Numbered from the stretch's first letter, positions 17,353-26,263 are shown. The stretch: 64,000 nt of DNA from Herbaspirillum sp. (GCF_017744395.1 NZ_JAGIBI010000001.1:558001-622000), one strand, 5' to 3'. Made by a program: numbers and translations. The notes: a model not told the origin generated them from the sequence alone.

Positions 17353-19242
17353 ATGACGCTTGCCAGCCTCACCGTCCAGCTGATCAACGGCCTGGCCGAC
17401 GCCTCCGCGATGTTCCTGGTGGCGGCCGGGCTGTCGCTGATCTTCGGCGTCACGCGCATCGTCAACTTCGCGCACGGTTCCTTCTACATGCTGGGCATCT
17501 ACATCGCCTACACCCTGGTCGGCGCCATCGGCGCCAGCGCCGGCGGTTTCTGGAGCGCGGTGCTGCTGTCGGCGTTCGCGGTGGCCGCCATCGGCGCGGC
17601 GGTCGAGATCCTCATCCTGCGCCGCATCTACCGCGCCCCCGAACTGTTCCAGTTGCTGGCCACGTTCGCCCTGGTGCTGGTGGTCAAGGATGCCGCGCTC
17701 TGGGCCTGGAGCCCGGAAGACCTGTTCGCGCCGCGCGCGCCGGGGCTGGAAGGCGCGGTGCACCTGCTGGGCCGGCGCCTGCCGCAATACGACTTGCTGC
17801 TGATCTTCATCGGGCCGCTGGTGTTCGGCTTGCTGTGGCTGCTGGCCAACCGCACCCGCTGGGGCACGCTGATCCGCGCCGCCACGCAGGATCGCGAAAT
17901 GCTGGGCGCGCTGGGCGTGAACCAGGCCTGGCTTTTCACCGCCGTGTTCGCGCTGGGCTGCTTCCTGGCCGGGTTGGGCGGCGCGCTGCAGGGGCCGCGC
18001 ATTCCCGCCAACCTGGCGCTGGACCTGGACACCATCGGCAATACCTTCGTGGTGGTGGTGGTCGGCGGCATGGGATCGATCGGCGGCGCGTTCGCGGCGG
18101 CCTTGCTGATCGCCGAGGTCAAGGCGTTGTGCATCGCGCTGGGCAACGTCTCGCTGTTCGGCATCGATTTCTCCCTGTCGCGCCTGACGCTGGTGGTTGA
18201 GTTCCTGGTGATGGCATTGATACTGGTGGTGCGGCCGTGGGGCCTGTTCGGCAAGCCGCTGGCGGCGGCGCGCAGCAGTGCGGAGCATGATTTGCCGCTA
18301 CGTCCTGCCAGTCGCAATGCCCACCGGATGGGGTGGTTGCTGCTGGCGCTGTTGCTGGCCTTGCCGCTGCTGGCCGGGAATTTCCCTTACCTGCCGGTAC
18401 TGATGGTGGAAATCCTGGTGGCCGTGCTGTTCGCCGCCAGCCTGCATTTCCTGATGGGGCCGGGCGGCATGGCCTCGTTCGGGCATGCCGCTTACTTCGG
18501 CCTGGGCGCTTACGGCGCCGCGCTGCTGGCCCTGAAGCTGCAATGGCCGATGGCCGCCGCATTCGTCGCCGGGCCGCTGGTGGCGCTGCTGGGCGCGCTG
18601 CTGTTCGGCTGGTTCTGCGTGCGCCTGTCGGGCGTCTACCTGGCCATGCTGACGCTGGCCTTCGCCCAGATCGTCTGGGCCGTGATCTTCCAGTGGGACG
18701 ACTTCACCGGCGGCAGCAACGGCCTGGTCGGCCTCCGTCCGGCCGAGGCCCTGGCATCTCCCGTCGCCTACTACTATCTGGCATTGGCTTGCGCCGCGGC
18801 TGGCGTCTGGCTGTTGCGCCGGGTGGTGTATGCGCCGTTCGGGCTGGCGCTGCGCGCCGCGCGCGACTCGGCCGTGCGCGCCGAAGCGCTGGGGATGGAC
18901 GTCAAGCGCGTGCAGTGGCTGGGCTTCGCCGTGGCCGGCTTGTTCTGCGGGCTGGCCGGTGTGCTGTTCGCCTTTTCCAAGGGCAGCATCTCGCCCGAGG
19001 TGGCGGGCATCAACCGCTCGGTCGACGGCCTGGTGATGGTGATGCTGGGTGGCCTGCAAAGCCTGCTCGGCCCGCTGGTGGGGGCATCGTTGTTCACCTG
19101 GCTGCAAGACGTGGTGGCTCGCGAGACGGATTACTGGCGCGCCTTGCTGGGCCTGGTCATCCTTGTGCTGGTGCTGCTGTTCCCGGGCGGCGTGGCGGGC
19201 CTGTTCCGGCGTTTTGAACACCATGGCGAGGAGACGCCATGA
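17353..19242 (+). CDS. fused LivH-LivM permease of branched-chain amino acid-type ABC transporter
   Basis: A 629-residue protein joining two permeases usually made separately. Residues about 1-300 are LivH-like (AAGLSLIFGVTRIVNFAHG; GGMGSIGGAFAAALLIAEV) and 315-629 are LivM-like (GPGGMASFGHAAYFGLGAYG; LSGVYLAMLTLAFAQIVW; GSNGLVGL). Together they supply both transmembrane halves. An ATG at 17353 is used; a GTG nine bases upstream is also in frame. The end overlaps livG as ATGA. The fusion is seen in one continuous frame without a stop or frameshift. Confidence 0.92.
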   Translation: MTLASLTVQLINGLADASAMFLVAAGLSLIFGVTRIVNFAHGSFYMLGIYIAYTLVGAIGASAGGFWSAVLLSAFAVAAIGAAVEILILRRIYRAPELFQLLATFALVLVVKDAALWAWSPEDLFAPRAPGLEGAVHLLGRRLPQYDLLLIFIGPLVFGLLWLLANRTRWGTLIRAATQDREMLGALGVNQAWLFTAVFALGCFLAGLGGALQGPRIPANLALDLDTIGNTFVVVVVGGMGSIGGAFAAALLIAEVKALCIALGNVSLFGIDFSLSRLTLVVEFLVMALILVVRPWGLFGKPLAAARSSAEHDLPLRPASRNAHRMGWLLLALLLALPLLAGNFPYLPVLMVEILVAVLFAASLHFLMGPGGMASFGHAAYFGLGAYGAALLALKLQWPMAAAFVAGPLVALLGALLFGWFCVRLSGVYLAMLTLAFAQIVWAVIFQWDDFTGGSNGLVGLRPAEALASPVAYYYLALACAAAGVWLLRRVVYAPFGLALRAARDSAVRAEALGMDVKRVQWLGFAVAGLFCGLAGVLFAFSKGSISPEVAGINRSVDGLVMVMLGGLQSLLGPLVGASLFTWLQDVVARETDYWRALLGLVILVLVLLFPGGVAGLFRRFEHHGEETP

Positions 19243-20015
19243 GCTTGCTGCAGGTAAGCCATCTTTCCAAGGCCTTCGGCGGCGTGCAGGCGCTCGACGA
19301 TGTGTCGTTCGAGCTGCCGGCCGGGCAGTTGCTGGCGCTGATCGGCCCCAATGGGGCCGGCAAGTCCACCTGCTTCAACATCATCAACGGCCAGCACAGG
19401 CCCGATGGCGGCGCCGTGCTGCTGGACGGGAAAAACATCGCCGGTCTCGGCCCGCGCCGCATCTGGCGCCGCGGCGTGGGACGCACCTTCCAGGTGTCGG
19501 CCGCCTTCCATTCGATGACGGTGCTGGAAAACGTCCAGGCCGCCTTGCTGTCGCACCACCGCAAGCTGAGCCATTGGTGGCGTCCGGCCGCGCGCTATTA
19601 CCGCGACGAGGCGATGCAATTGCTGCAGCAGGTCGGCATGGCCTCGCAGGCCGAACGCGCCTGCGGCGTGCTGGCCTATGGCGACATCAAGCGCGTCGAG
19701 CTGGCCATGGCGCTGTCGAACCAGCCGCGCCTGCTGCTGATGGACGAACCGACCGCCGGCATGGCCGCGCATGAACGCAATGAACTGATGGCGCTAACGC
19801 GCCGGCTGGTCAGCGAGCGCGGAATCTCGGTGCTGTTCACCGAACACAGCATGGATGTGGTGTTCGCTTTCGCCGACCGCATCATCGTGCTGGCGCGCGG
19901 CAAATTGATCGCCGATGGCGCCGCCGCCGACATCCGCGGCAATGCGCAGGTGCGCGAAGTCTATTTCGGTTCCGGCAGTACCTTTGAAGACCGGTCGGGG
20001 GAGGGCATGGCATGA
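19239..20015 (+). CDS. livG: branched-chain amino acid-type ABC transporter ATP-binding protein LivG
   Basis: A 258-residue ATPase with Walker A GPNGAGKST, Q-loop region VGRTFQVSAAF, a family signature written LAYGDIKRVELAMAL (in place of the usual LSYGEQR form), Walker B LLLMDEPTAGM and H-switch FTEHSMDVV. The LivG-type subunit energises the fused permease. Its start overlaps the permease stop and its stop overlaps livF, both as ATGA. Confidence 0.93.
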   Translation: MSLLQVSHLSKAFGGVQALDDVSFELPAGQLLALIGPNGAGKSTCFNIINGQHRPDGGAVLLDGKNIAGLGPRRIWRRGVGRTFQVSAAFHSMTVLENVQAALLSHHRKLSHWWRPAARYYRDEAMQLLQQVGMASQAERACGVLAYGDIKRVELAMALSNQPRLLLMDEPTAGMAAHERNELMALTRRLVSERGISVLFTEHSMDVVFAFADRIIVLARGKLIADGAAADIRGNAQVREVYFGSGSTFEDRSGEGMA

Positions 20016-20680
20016 GCGCGCCGCTGCTCAAAGCCGAAGGGCTCGACGCCTTCTACGGCCGCGCCCACATCCTGTTCGACCTGAATCTGGAGGTCGGGCG
20101 TGGAGAAGTGGTGGCGCTGATGGGCAGCAACGGCGCCGGCAAGTCGACCACCCTGAAAGCATTGATGGGGCTGCTGGAAGGCACGCAAGGCAAGGTGGCA
20201 TTCGATGGCCGCGATATCTCGCGCCTGGCGCCTTACAAGCGGGCGCGCCTGGGCCTGGGTTTCGTGCCGGAGGACCGCCGCGTGTTCACCGGATTGAGCG
20301 TCATGGAAAACCTGGAGTCCGGCCGCCAGCCGCCGCGCCCCGGCGCCACGACATGGACGCCGGAGGCGCTGTTCGAGATTTTTCCCAACCTTGGGGCCAT
20401 GCCGAAACGTCTCGGCGGCCAGATGAGCGGCGGCGAGCAGCAGATGCTGACCATCGCCCGCACGCTGATGGGCAACCCGCACCTGCTGTTGCTGGACGAG
20501 CCGTCGGAAGGTGTGGCGCCGGTGATCGTGGAGCAGATGGCGGCGATGATCGTCAAGCTCAAGCAGGCCGGCATGGCGGTCTTGCTGTGCGAGCAGAATG
20601 TCCGCTTCGCCCGCCTGGTCAGCGACCGCGCCTACCAGCTCGACCACGGGCGCATCGTCCGCGAGGGCGGCCTAGATTAA
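20012..20680 (+). CDS. livF: branched-chain amino acid-type ABC transporter ATP-binding protein LivF
   Basis: A 222-residue ATPase with Walker A GSNGAGKST, LGFVPEDRRVFTGLSVMENL (a LivF hallmark), signature MSGGEQQMLTIARTL and Walker B LLLLDEPSEGVAP. The H-switch is replaced by CEQN, as usual in LivF. Last gene of the plus-strand run; its 3' end overlaps the convergent bioD by nine bases and no terminator lies between. Confidence 0.94.
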   Translation: MSAPLLKAEGLDAFYGRAHILFDLNLEVGRGEVVALMGSNGAGKSTTLKALMGLLEGTQGKVAFDGRDISRLAPYKRARLGLGFVPEDRRVFTGLSVMENLESGRQPPRPGATTWTPEALFEIFPNLGAMPKRLGGQMSGGEQQMLTIARTLMGNPHLLLLDEPSEGVAPVIVEQMAAMIVKLKQAGMAVLLCEQNVRFARLVSDRAYQLDHGRIVREGGLD

Positions 20681-21352
20681 GTTTGCGGGGGCGAGCAGTT
20701 CCGCCGCCATGGCCGCATCCATGCCATCGCGCCACGGCAGGCTGCCCAGCATGGGCGCGTCGATGCGTTGCCGCAGGCTGGCGATCATCGCATCGGCCTG
20801 AGGCTCCTGCGGATCGATGGCATTGGCAACCCAGCCGGCCAAATGCAGGCCCCGGCCGGCGATGGCTCGCTGCGTCAGCAGGGCGTGGTTGATGCATCCC
20901 AGCCGTATTCCCACCACCAGGATCACCGGCAGGCCCAGCCAGGCCGCGAGGTCGTCGCTATTCACACGGTCATTGAACGGCACCACGAAACCGCCGGCGC
21001 CTTCGACAATCACCGCATCCGCCACGCGCCGGATCTCCCGGTAGCAGCGTTCGATATGTTCCGGCTCGATCCGTATTCCCTCGGCCTGCGCCGCGATATG
21101 CGGGGCGGTCGCTTCCTTCATCAGGTAGGAATTGATCGTGGCAAGGGGAAGCGAGACATTAGCCTGGGCGCGCAGCATCTCGACGTCTTCGTTGCGCCAA
21201 TCCGCGCCGTCACGGAACGCGCCCGATGCGACCGGCTTCATGCCGGCCACCTTGATTCCGCGTTGCACGAACAGGCGGATCAGCGCTGCCGATACCAAGG
21301 TCTTTCCCACGCCGGTATCGGTGCCGGTGATGAAAAATCCCGCCTTGTTCAT
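20672..21352 (-). CDS. bioD: dethiobiotin synthetase
   Basis: A 226-residue enzyme that closes the ureido ring of dethiobiotin from diaminopelargonate, CO2 and ATP. N-terminal P-loop FITGTDTGVGKTLVSAAL, then KPVASG and VEGAGGFVVPF are characteristic. The ATG at 21352 overlaps the bioA stop as ATGA; longer upstream sequence is the bioA reading frame region. It is the last gene of the biotin operon and converges on livF with a nine-base overlap. Confidence 0.95.
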   Translation of the reverse strand: MNKAGFFITGTDTGVGKTLVSAALIRLFVQRGIKVAGMKPVASGAFRDGADWRNEDVEMLRAQANVSLPLATINSYLMKEATAPHIAAQAEGIRIEPEHIERCYREIRRVADAVIVEGAGGFVVPFNDRVNSDDLAAWLGLPVILVVGIRLGCINHALLTQRAIAGRGLHLAGWVANAIDPQEPQADAMIASLRQRIDAPMLGSLPWRDGMDAAMAAELLAPANLI

Positions 21353-22683
21353 GCAGCCTCCATCACCGCATCGAATGTGCGCCGGATACGCTCGGCCAGC
21401 CACACGGCATCTTGCTGATCCAGGATATAAGGCGGCATCAGGTAGATGGTGCTGCCTATCGGCCGCAGCAGCAGTTCGTTGCGGGCGGCCTCGGCGGCAA
21501 AGCGGCGGGAGAAGCCGGGCTGCCCGTCAAGCACGGCATCGCAAGCCCAGATCATCCCCGCCTGCCGGAAGTTGGCGATGCGCGGATCGTGCGCCAACGG
21601 CTGCAGCGCCTCGGTCATCGCCTCGGCGAACACGCGGTTGCGCGCCAGCACATCGTCGTCCTCGAAAATGGCAAGCACCTCCAGCGCCGCCCGGCACGCC
21701 AGCGGATTGCCGGTGTAGGAATGGGAATGCAGAAAGCCCTTGCGCACATCGTCGTGGTAGAACGCTTCATAGACGGCGTCGCGCGTCATGACCAGCGAAA
21801 GCGGCAGGTAGCCGCCGCTGATGCCCTTGGACAGGCACAGGAAATCGGGCCAGATGCCGGCCTGTTCGCAGGCGAAGAAGCTGCCGGTGCGGCCGCAGCC
21901 GACCGCGATTTCATCGGCGATCATATGCGCCCCGTAGGCATCGCACAGCCGGCGCACGCCGGCCAGGTAAGCGGCGCCATGCATGGCCATGCCGCTGGCG
22001 CATTGCACCAGCGGTTCGACGATGACGGCGGCGATGTGGCCCTGGCGTTGCTGCAGCAGCTTTTCCAGGCTGGCCAGCGCGCGCTGCTCGACATCGGCGG
22101 CGCTTTCGCCGGGCTGCGCCTGGCGGGCATCGGGCGAGGCGGCAACGTGGGACGCCCGCAGCAAGCCATCATATGGCTCGCGGAACAGGGCCGTGTCGGT
22201 GACGCCGAGCGCGCCCAAGGTTTCGCCGTGGTAGGCGCCTTGCAGGCAGATGAATTCCCGCTTGTCGCCATGTCCGGCATTGCGCCAGGCATGCGCGCTC
22301 ATCTTCAGGGCGATCTCGACGGCGGAAGCGCCGTCGGAAGCGAAGAAGCAATGGCCCAGTACATGGCCGGCCAGGGTCGACAACTTTTCAGACAGGGCGA
22401 CCACCGGTTCGTGGGTGAAGCCTGCCAGCATCGCATGTTCGAGCCGGTCGAGCTGGTCCTTCAGCGCGTTGTTGATGCGTGTGTTGGTATGGCCGAACAG
22501 GTTGACCCACCATGAACTGATCGCATCGAAGTAGCGGCGGCCATCGGCATCGTGGAGCCAGGCGCCGTGGGCGTGCGCGACGGCGATCGGCGGGCTGGTT
22601 TCATGGTGCCGCATCTGGGTGCAGGGATGCCAGACGCTGCGCAGGCTGCGTGCGGCAAGGTCACCGGACCTGGGGCCGTTCAT
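21349..22683 (-). CDS. bioA: adenosylmethionine-8-amino-7-oxononanoate aminotransferase
   Basis: A 444-residue class III PLP aminotransferase converting 7-keto-8-aminopelargonate to 7,8-diaminopelargonate with SAM as amino donor. BioA marks: VWHPCTQMRHHE, DAISSWWVNLFGHTNTRIN, FASDGASAVEIALKM, AYHGETLGALGV, ADEIAVGCGRTGSFFA, and PLP lysine in CLSKGISGGYLPLS. Its ends overlap bioF and bioD by four bases each. Confidence 0.96.
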   Translation of the reverse strand: MNGPRSGDLAARSLRSVWHPCTQMRHHETSPPIAVAHAHGAWLHDADGRRYFDAISSWWVNLFGHTNTRINNALKDQLDRLEHAMLAGFTHEPVVALSEKLSTLAGHVLGHCFFASDGASAVEIALKMSAHAWRNAGHGDKREFICLQGAYHGETLGALGVTDTALFREPYDGLLRASHVAASPDARQAQPGESAADVEQRALASLEKLLQQRQGHIAAVIVEPLVQCASGMAMHGAAYLAGVRRLCDAYGAHMIADEIAVGCGRTGSFFACEQAGIWPDFLCLSKGISGGYLPLSLVMTRDAVYEAFYHDDVRKGFLHSHSYTGNPLACRAALEVLAIFEDDDVLARNRVFAEAMTEALQPLAHDPRIANFRQAGMIWACDAVLDGQPGFSRRFAAEAARNELLLRPIGSTIYLMPPYILDQQDAVWLAERIRRTFDAVMEAA

Positions 22684-23855
22684 GCCGCCTCCTTGGCCAG
22701 TGCCGGGGCGACCTCCAACAAGGCGTCGGCCAGTTGTTCCAGGTGTTCGTCGGTATGCGCGGCGGACAAGCTGATCCTCAGGCGCGCGCTTCCCTTCGGC
22801 ACGGTCGGCGGGCAGATCGCCGGCACCCAGATGCCGCGGCTGCGCAGTGCATCCATCAGGTCGCGGGCTTGCTTGTTGTCGCCGACGATCAGCGGCTGGA
22901 TCGCCGTCGATGACGGTAACAGCTTCCACGGTAATGGCGCCAGGCGCTGCCGCAGATAGGCGGCGCTTTCGCGCAGGTGTTCGCGCCGCCATTCGTCGCG
23001 CCCGATGACGGCCAGGCTGGCTGACACCGCCGACGCCATCATGGCCGGATTGGCGGTGGTGAACATATAGGTCCGGGCGCGCTGCATCAGCCATTCGACC
23101 AGGTCCGCATGTCCGGCCACGAAGGCGCCGGCGACACCGGCGGCCTTGCCCAGCGTGCCCATGTAGACCAGGCAGTCCGAGTCCAGGCCAAAGTGTTGCA
23201 GGCTGCCGCGTCCTTGCGGTCCCAGCACGCCGAAGCCGTGGGCGTCGTCCACCAGCAGCCAGGCGCCGTGGCGTTCGCATAGTGCCGTCAGTTCCGCCAG
23301 CGGTGCGATATCGCCATCCATGCTGAAGACGGCATCGGTGATCACCAGCTTGCGCGTGCTCCGGCATTTTGCCAGCAGATGTTCCAGCCGCGCGACATCG
23401 TTATGCGGATAGACGCTGAACTCGGCGCGCGACAGCCGGGCGCCGTCAATCAGCGAGGCATGGCTGAGCCGGTCGAGAAAGACCGCATCGCCGGCGCCCA
23501 CCAGCGCGGTGATGGCGCCGATATTGGCCATGTAGCCATTGGAAAAATACAGGGCACGCGGCATGCCGGTGAAATCGGCCAGCTCCCGCTCCAGCGTTTC
23601 GTGCGCCCGGGCATGGCCCGAGATCAGCGCCGATGCTGCCGCGCCGACGCCGTAGCGTTGCGCGGCGGAGATGCTTGCCGCGACGATCCCGGGATGGTTG
23701 GCCAGTCCCAGATAGTCATTGCTGCAGAACGACAGGTAGCGGACGCCGTCGACTTCCAGGATCGGCCCCTGCGGGCCGTCAACTACGCGCCGGGTGCGGC
23801 GCAAGCTCTGGGCCGCCAGCTCGGCCAGGGATTGCTGGAAATGATGCGATGTCAA
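22680..23855 (-). CDS. bioF: 8-amino-7-oxononanoate synthase, TTG start
   Basis: A 391-residue PLP enzyme condensing pimeloyl-ACP/CoA with alanine. Family motifs: FCSNDYLGLANHP, SGHARAHETLERELADF, DAVFSMDGDIAPL, VDDAHGFGVLG and PLP lysine in MGTLGKAAGVAGAF. No ATG fits; the frame opens with TTG at 23855, reading TTG-ACA-TCG-CAT-CAT, and the TTGA overlaps the P450 stop codon. That overlap, the same arrangement as at other junctions here, supports the unusual start. GAGAG lies upstream. Confidence 0.93.
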   Translation of the reverse strand: MTSHHFQQSLAELAAQSLRRTRRVVDGPQGPILEVDGVRYLSFCSNDYLGLANHPGIVAASISAAQRYGVGAAASALISGHARAHETLERELADFTGMPRALYFSNGYMANIGAITALVGAGDAVFLDRLSHASLIDGARLSRAEFSVYPHNDVARLEHLLAKCRSTRKLVITDAVFSMDGDIAPLAELTALCERHGAWLLVDDAHGFGVLGPQGRGSLQHFGLDSDCLVYMGTLGKAAGVAGAFVAGHADLVEWLMQRARTYMFTTANPAMMASAVSASLAVIGRDEWRREHLRESAAYLRQRLAPLPWKLLPSSTAIQPLIVGDNKQARDLMDALRSRGIWVPAICPPTVPKGSARLRISLSAAHTDEHLEQLADALLEVAPALAKEAA

Positions 23856-25108
23856 TGAAGGCTCTCGTATGTGGCGGATATGGCGCGGGTCGCTTGCGGT
23901 ATCTGCTGCATTGAGGGCAGAGGGCAGGCGAGGGGCAGTCGCTCCAGGGCGCGGTATGCTGGATTGTTTTGCCAGGCCGGGCCGGCGGCATCCAATTCCA
24001 GGTCGGGCATAGCCCGCAGCAGCGCGCCAAAGGCGATTTCCGCCTCCAGGCAACTGAGCGCGGCGCCGAGGCAGACGTGGGGGCCGTGGCCGAACGCGAG
24101 ATGGTTGCCTTCGTCGCGGGCGATATCGAAGCGGTGCGGATCGCTGAAGCGCTCCGGATCGCGGTTGGCGGCGCCGATATGCAGGATCGCCAGCTGCCCT
24201 TTGCGCAGCGTCTTGCCGCGCAGCTCGATGTCGGCTACCAGGCGGCGGCCGGTGTACTGCACCGGGCTGTCGTAGCGCAGCATTTCCCTGACGGCGTGGC
24301 GCAGCAATTCCGGCGAGGACTTCAGCTTGGCCCATTGCTCCGGGTGCCGCAGCAGCGCAAGCAAGCCGTTGCCCAACAGGTTGCGGGTCGTCTCGTAGCC
24401 GGCGAAGAGCAGGGTGCAGCATTGCGCCAGGGCTTCGATGCGGGACAGGCGCTGCTCCCGGTGCGCCTGCATGATGCGTCCCAGCAGGTCGTCGCGCGGG
24501 CTATCCTGGCGCGCTTCCATTTCATCGAGGAAGAAACCGGTCATGCCGGCAAGCGCTTCCTGCGCGCGCCATGCCTGAACGGCACTGGGCGTGGCGCTGC
24601 CGATGAATGCAGCGAGATCCGCGGCCCAGTCGACGAAGCCGGCCGGATGCGCGGAACCGATCCCGATCAGACGGGCGATCACCAGCGCCGGCAGCGGGCG
24701 GGCGAAGCCGTCCACGAAATCGAATGCGACATGGCGTCGCCCGTCGCCTCGTGTCGTCGCTTTCCGGAGAAACGATGCGATCAGCTCATCGGCGATGCGG
24801 GTAATGGCCGGGGCCTGCGCCTGCAAATCGCCCGGTTTGAATCCGATATTGAGGATGCCGCGCATGCGGCGATGGGCGCGGCCGTCGACAAACAGCAGGG
24901 AGCGCGAGAACACGCGCTTGAACTGCTCCATCCGGGGATCGGGCGTGGCGACTGTACTGTTGATCCAGCGCGCCGCGCGCCGTACCGAAAAGCTTGGGTC
25001 GCGCAGGGCGGCGGCGACATCGGCATAACTGCTGATGACCCAGGCGCCGCCGCAAAACGCCTCGCTCCATGCCACGGGCTCGTCGCGCGCATGGCAATGC
25101 TCGCGCAT
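23852..25108 (-). CDS. cytochrome P450 within the biotin operon (BioI-like candidate)
   Basis: A 418-residue soluble bacterial P450. I-helix LFAGYETTRN (AGYETT 236-241), ExxR in EMLR (275-278), and the heme loop FGHGPHVCLG with thiolate ligand Cys346 are intact. It lies between bioB and bioF with overlapping junctions (bioB stop/start TGATG; bioF TTGA), so it belongs to biotin synthesis. In Bacillus subtilis a P450, BioI, cleaves the fatty acyl chain of acyl-ACP to give pimeloyl-ACP; no bioC, bioH, bioW or bioZ gene is present here. The BioI role is inferred from position; a ferredoxin partner is not in the window. Confidence 0.9.
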   Translation of the reverse strand: MREHCHARDEPVAWSEAFCGGAWVISSYADVAAALRDPSFSVRRAARWINSTVATPDPRMEQFKRVFSRSLLFVDGRAHRRMRGILNIGFKPGDLQAQAPAITRIADELIASFLRKATTRGDGRRHVAFDFVDGFARPLPALVIARLIGIGSAHPAGFVDWAADLAAFIGSATPSAVQAWRAQEALAGMTGFFLDEMEARQDSPRDDLLGRIMQAHREQRLSRIEALAQCCTLLFAGYETTRNLLGNGLLALLRHPEQWAKLKSSPELLRHAVREMLRYDSPVQYTGRRLVADIELRGKTLRKGQLAILHIGAANRDPERFSDPHRFDIARDEGNHLAFGHGPHVCLGAALSCLEAEIAFGALLRAMPDLELDAAGPAWQNNPAYRALERLPLACPLPSMQQIPQATRAISATYESLH

Positions 25109-26142
25109 CACGATGCGCAGGCTGCGGGCATGGGCTTGATGCCGAGCCGCGCCAGCAGGTCCTGGTCGGCAGACACTTCCGCATTGGGCGTGGTCAGCAG
25201 CTTGGCGCCCAGGAAGATCGAGTTGGCGCCGGCGGCGAAGCAAAGCGCCTGGGTGGCTTCGCCCATGCTTTCGCGGCCGGCCGAGAGCCGGATCATCGAC
25301 TTCGGCAGGGCGATGCGGGCCACCGCCACGGTGCGCACGAATTCGAACTCGTCCAGCGGCGGCGCATCTTCCAGCGGCGTACCCTTGATCGGCACCAGGT
25401 GGTTGACCGGCACCGACTCCGGTTGCGGCGACAAGGCGGCCAGTTGCGCGATCAGCATGGCGCGCTGGCGGCGCGTCTCGCCCATGCCGACGATGCCGCC
25501 GCAGCAGACGCGCATCCCGGCATTCTGCACCTTGCGGATGGTGTCGAGGCGGTCCTGGTAGGTGCGGGTGGAGACGACGTTGCCGTAGAAATCCGGCGCG
25601 GTGTCGAGATTGTGGTTGTAGTAATCCAGCCCGGCCTGCTTGAGCGCGTGGGCCTGGGTTTCTTCCAGCATGCCCAGCGTCATGCAGGTTTCTAGGCCCA
25701 GCGCGCGCACCTCGCGCACCATGGTCGTGAGCGCTTCCATGTCGCGCTCCTTGGGGTTGCGCCAGGCGGCCCCCATGCAGAAGCGGCTGGCGCCTTGTTC
25801 CTTGGCATCGCGCGCAGCGGCCAGTACCGCTTCGGCCGACATCAGCTTGGTCGCGGTGACATCGGCCGACTGGTGCCGGGACGATTGCGAGCAATAGCCG
25901 CAATCTTCAGGACAGCCGCCGGTCTTGATCGACAACAGGCTGGAAAGCTGCACTTCGTTGGCGGGGAAATTCGCGCGATGGACGGTTTGCGCGCGGTACA
26001 GCAGGTCGAGGAAGGGGAGTTCGAACAGTTCCCGCACCGCGGCGGCGCCCAGGGGATCGGCAGCTGCGGGAGCGTCGGCAGGAACACCGGTGGAAGCGGA
26101 GCGGGATGGCGCCCAGTGGATCTGGCATTCTGATTGCGTCAT
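25108..26142 (-). CDS. bioB: biotin synthase
   Basis: A 344-residue radical SAM enzyme inserting sulfur into dethiobiotin. The cluster-binding motif is CPEDCGYC (Cys77, Cys81, Cys84); other BioB landmarks are [52 protein letters not shown] and SAGRESM. The ATG at 26142 begins a normal N-terminus; an upstream ATG at 26196 would run through the operator. First gene of the operon, divergent from the GntR regulator over 121 bp. Confidence 0.97.
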   Translation of the reverse strand: MTQSECQIHWAPSRSASTGVPADAPAAADPLGAAAVRELFELPFLDLLYRAQTVHRANFPANEVQLSSLLSIKTGGCPEDCGYCSQSSRHQSADVTATKLMSAEAVLAAARDAKEQGASRFCMGAAWRNPKERDMEALTTMVREVRALGLETCMTLGMLEETQAHALKQAGLDYYNHNLDTAPDFYGNVVSTRTYQDRLDTIRKVQNAGMRVCCGGIVGMGETRRQRAMLIAQLAALSPQPESVPVNHLVPIKGTPLEDAPPLDEFEFVRTVAVARIALPKSMIRLSAGRESMGEATQALCFAAGANSIFLGAKLLTTPNAEVSADQDLLARLGIKPMPAACAS

Positions 26143-26153
26143 ATCGGCCAAAA

Positions 26154-26163
26154 GTATAGATAG
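26154..26163. promoter_or_regulatory. putative BioR operator near bioB
   Basis: GTATAGATAG matches TTATAGATAA at eight of ten bases, 11 bp upstream of the bioB start. On the minus strand it overlaps a -10-like TATACT. Binding here would block the biotin operon promoter. The motif is from recalled descriptions of BioR sites; binding is inference. Confidence 0.55.
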
Positions 26164-26248
26164 AATTAAAATGTGTGCATCAACGCGTAAAATCATGCGT
26201 TCGTTGGATTCTATCTGCGGCCTTTTTCATTTAACAATTTATTTTTTC

Positions 26249-26263
26249 ATAGATTATCTATAA
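26249..26263. promoter_or_regulatory. putative BioR operator abutting the regulator start codon
   Basis: ATAGATTATCTAT (26249-26261) is a perfect 6-1-6 palindrome and contains TTATCTATAA (26254-26263), identical to the BioR consensus as I recall it. The last base touches the ATG at 26264. TTAACA at 26231-26236 stands 17 bp before TTATCT, so the box may also contain the -10 element, giving autoregulation. Confidence 0.65.
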
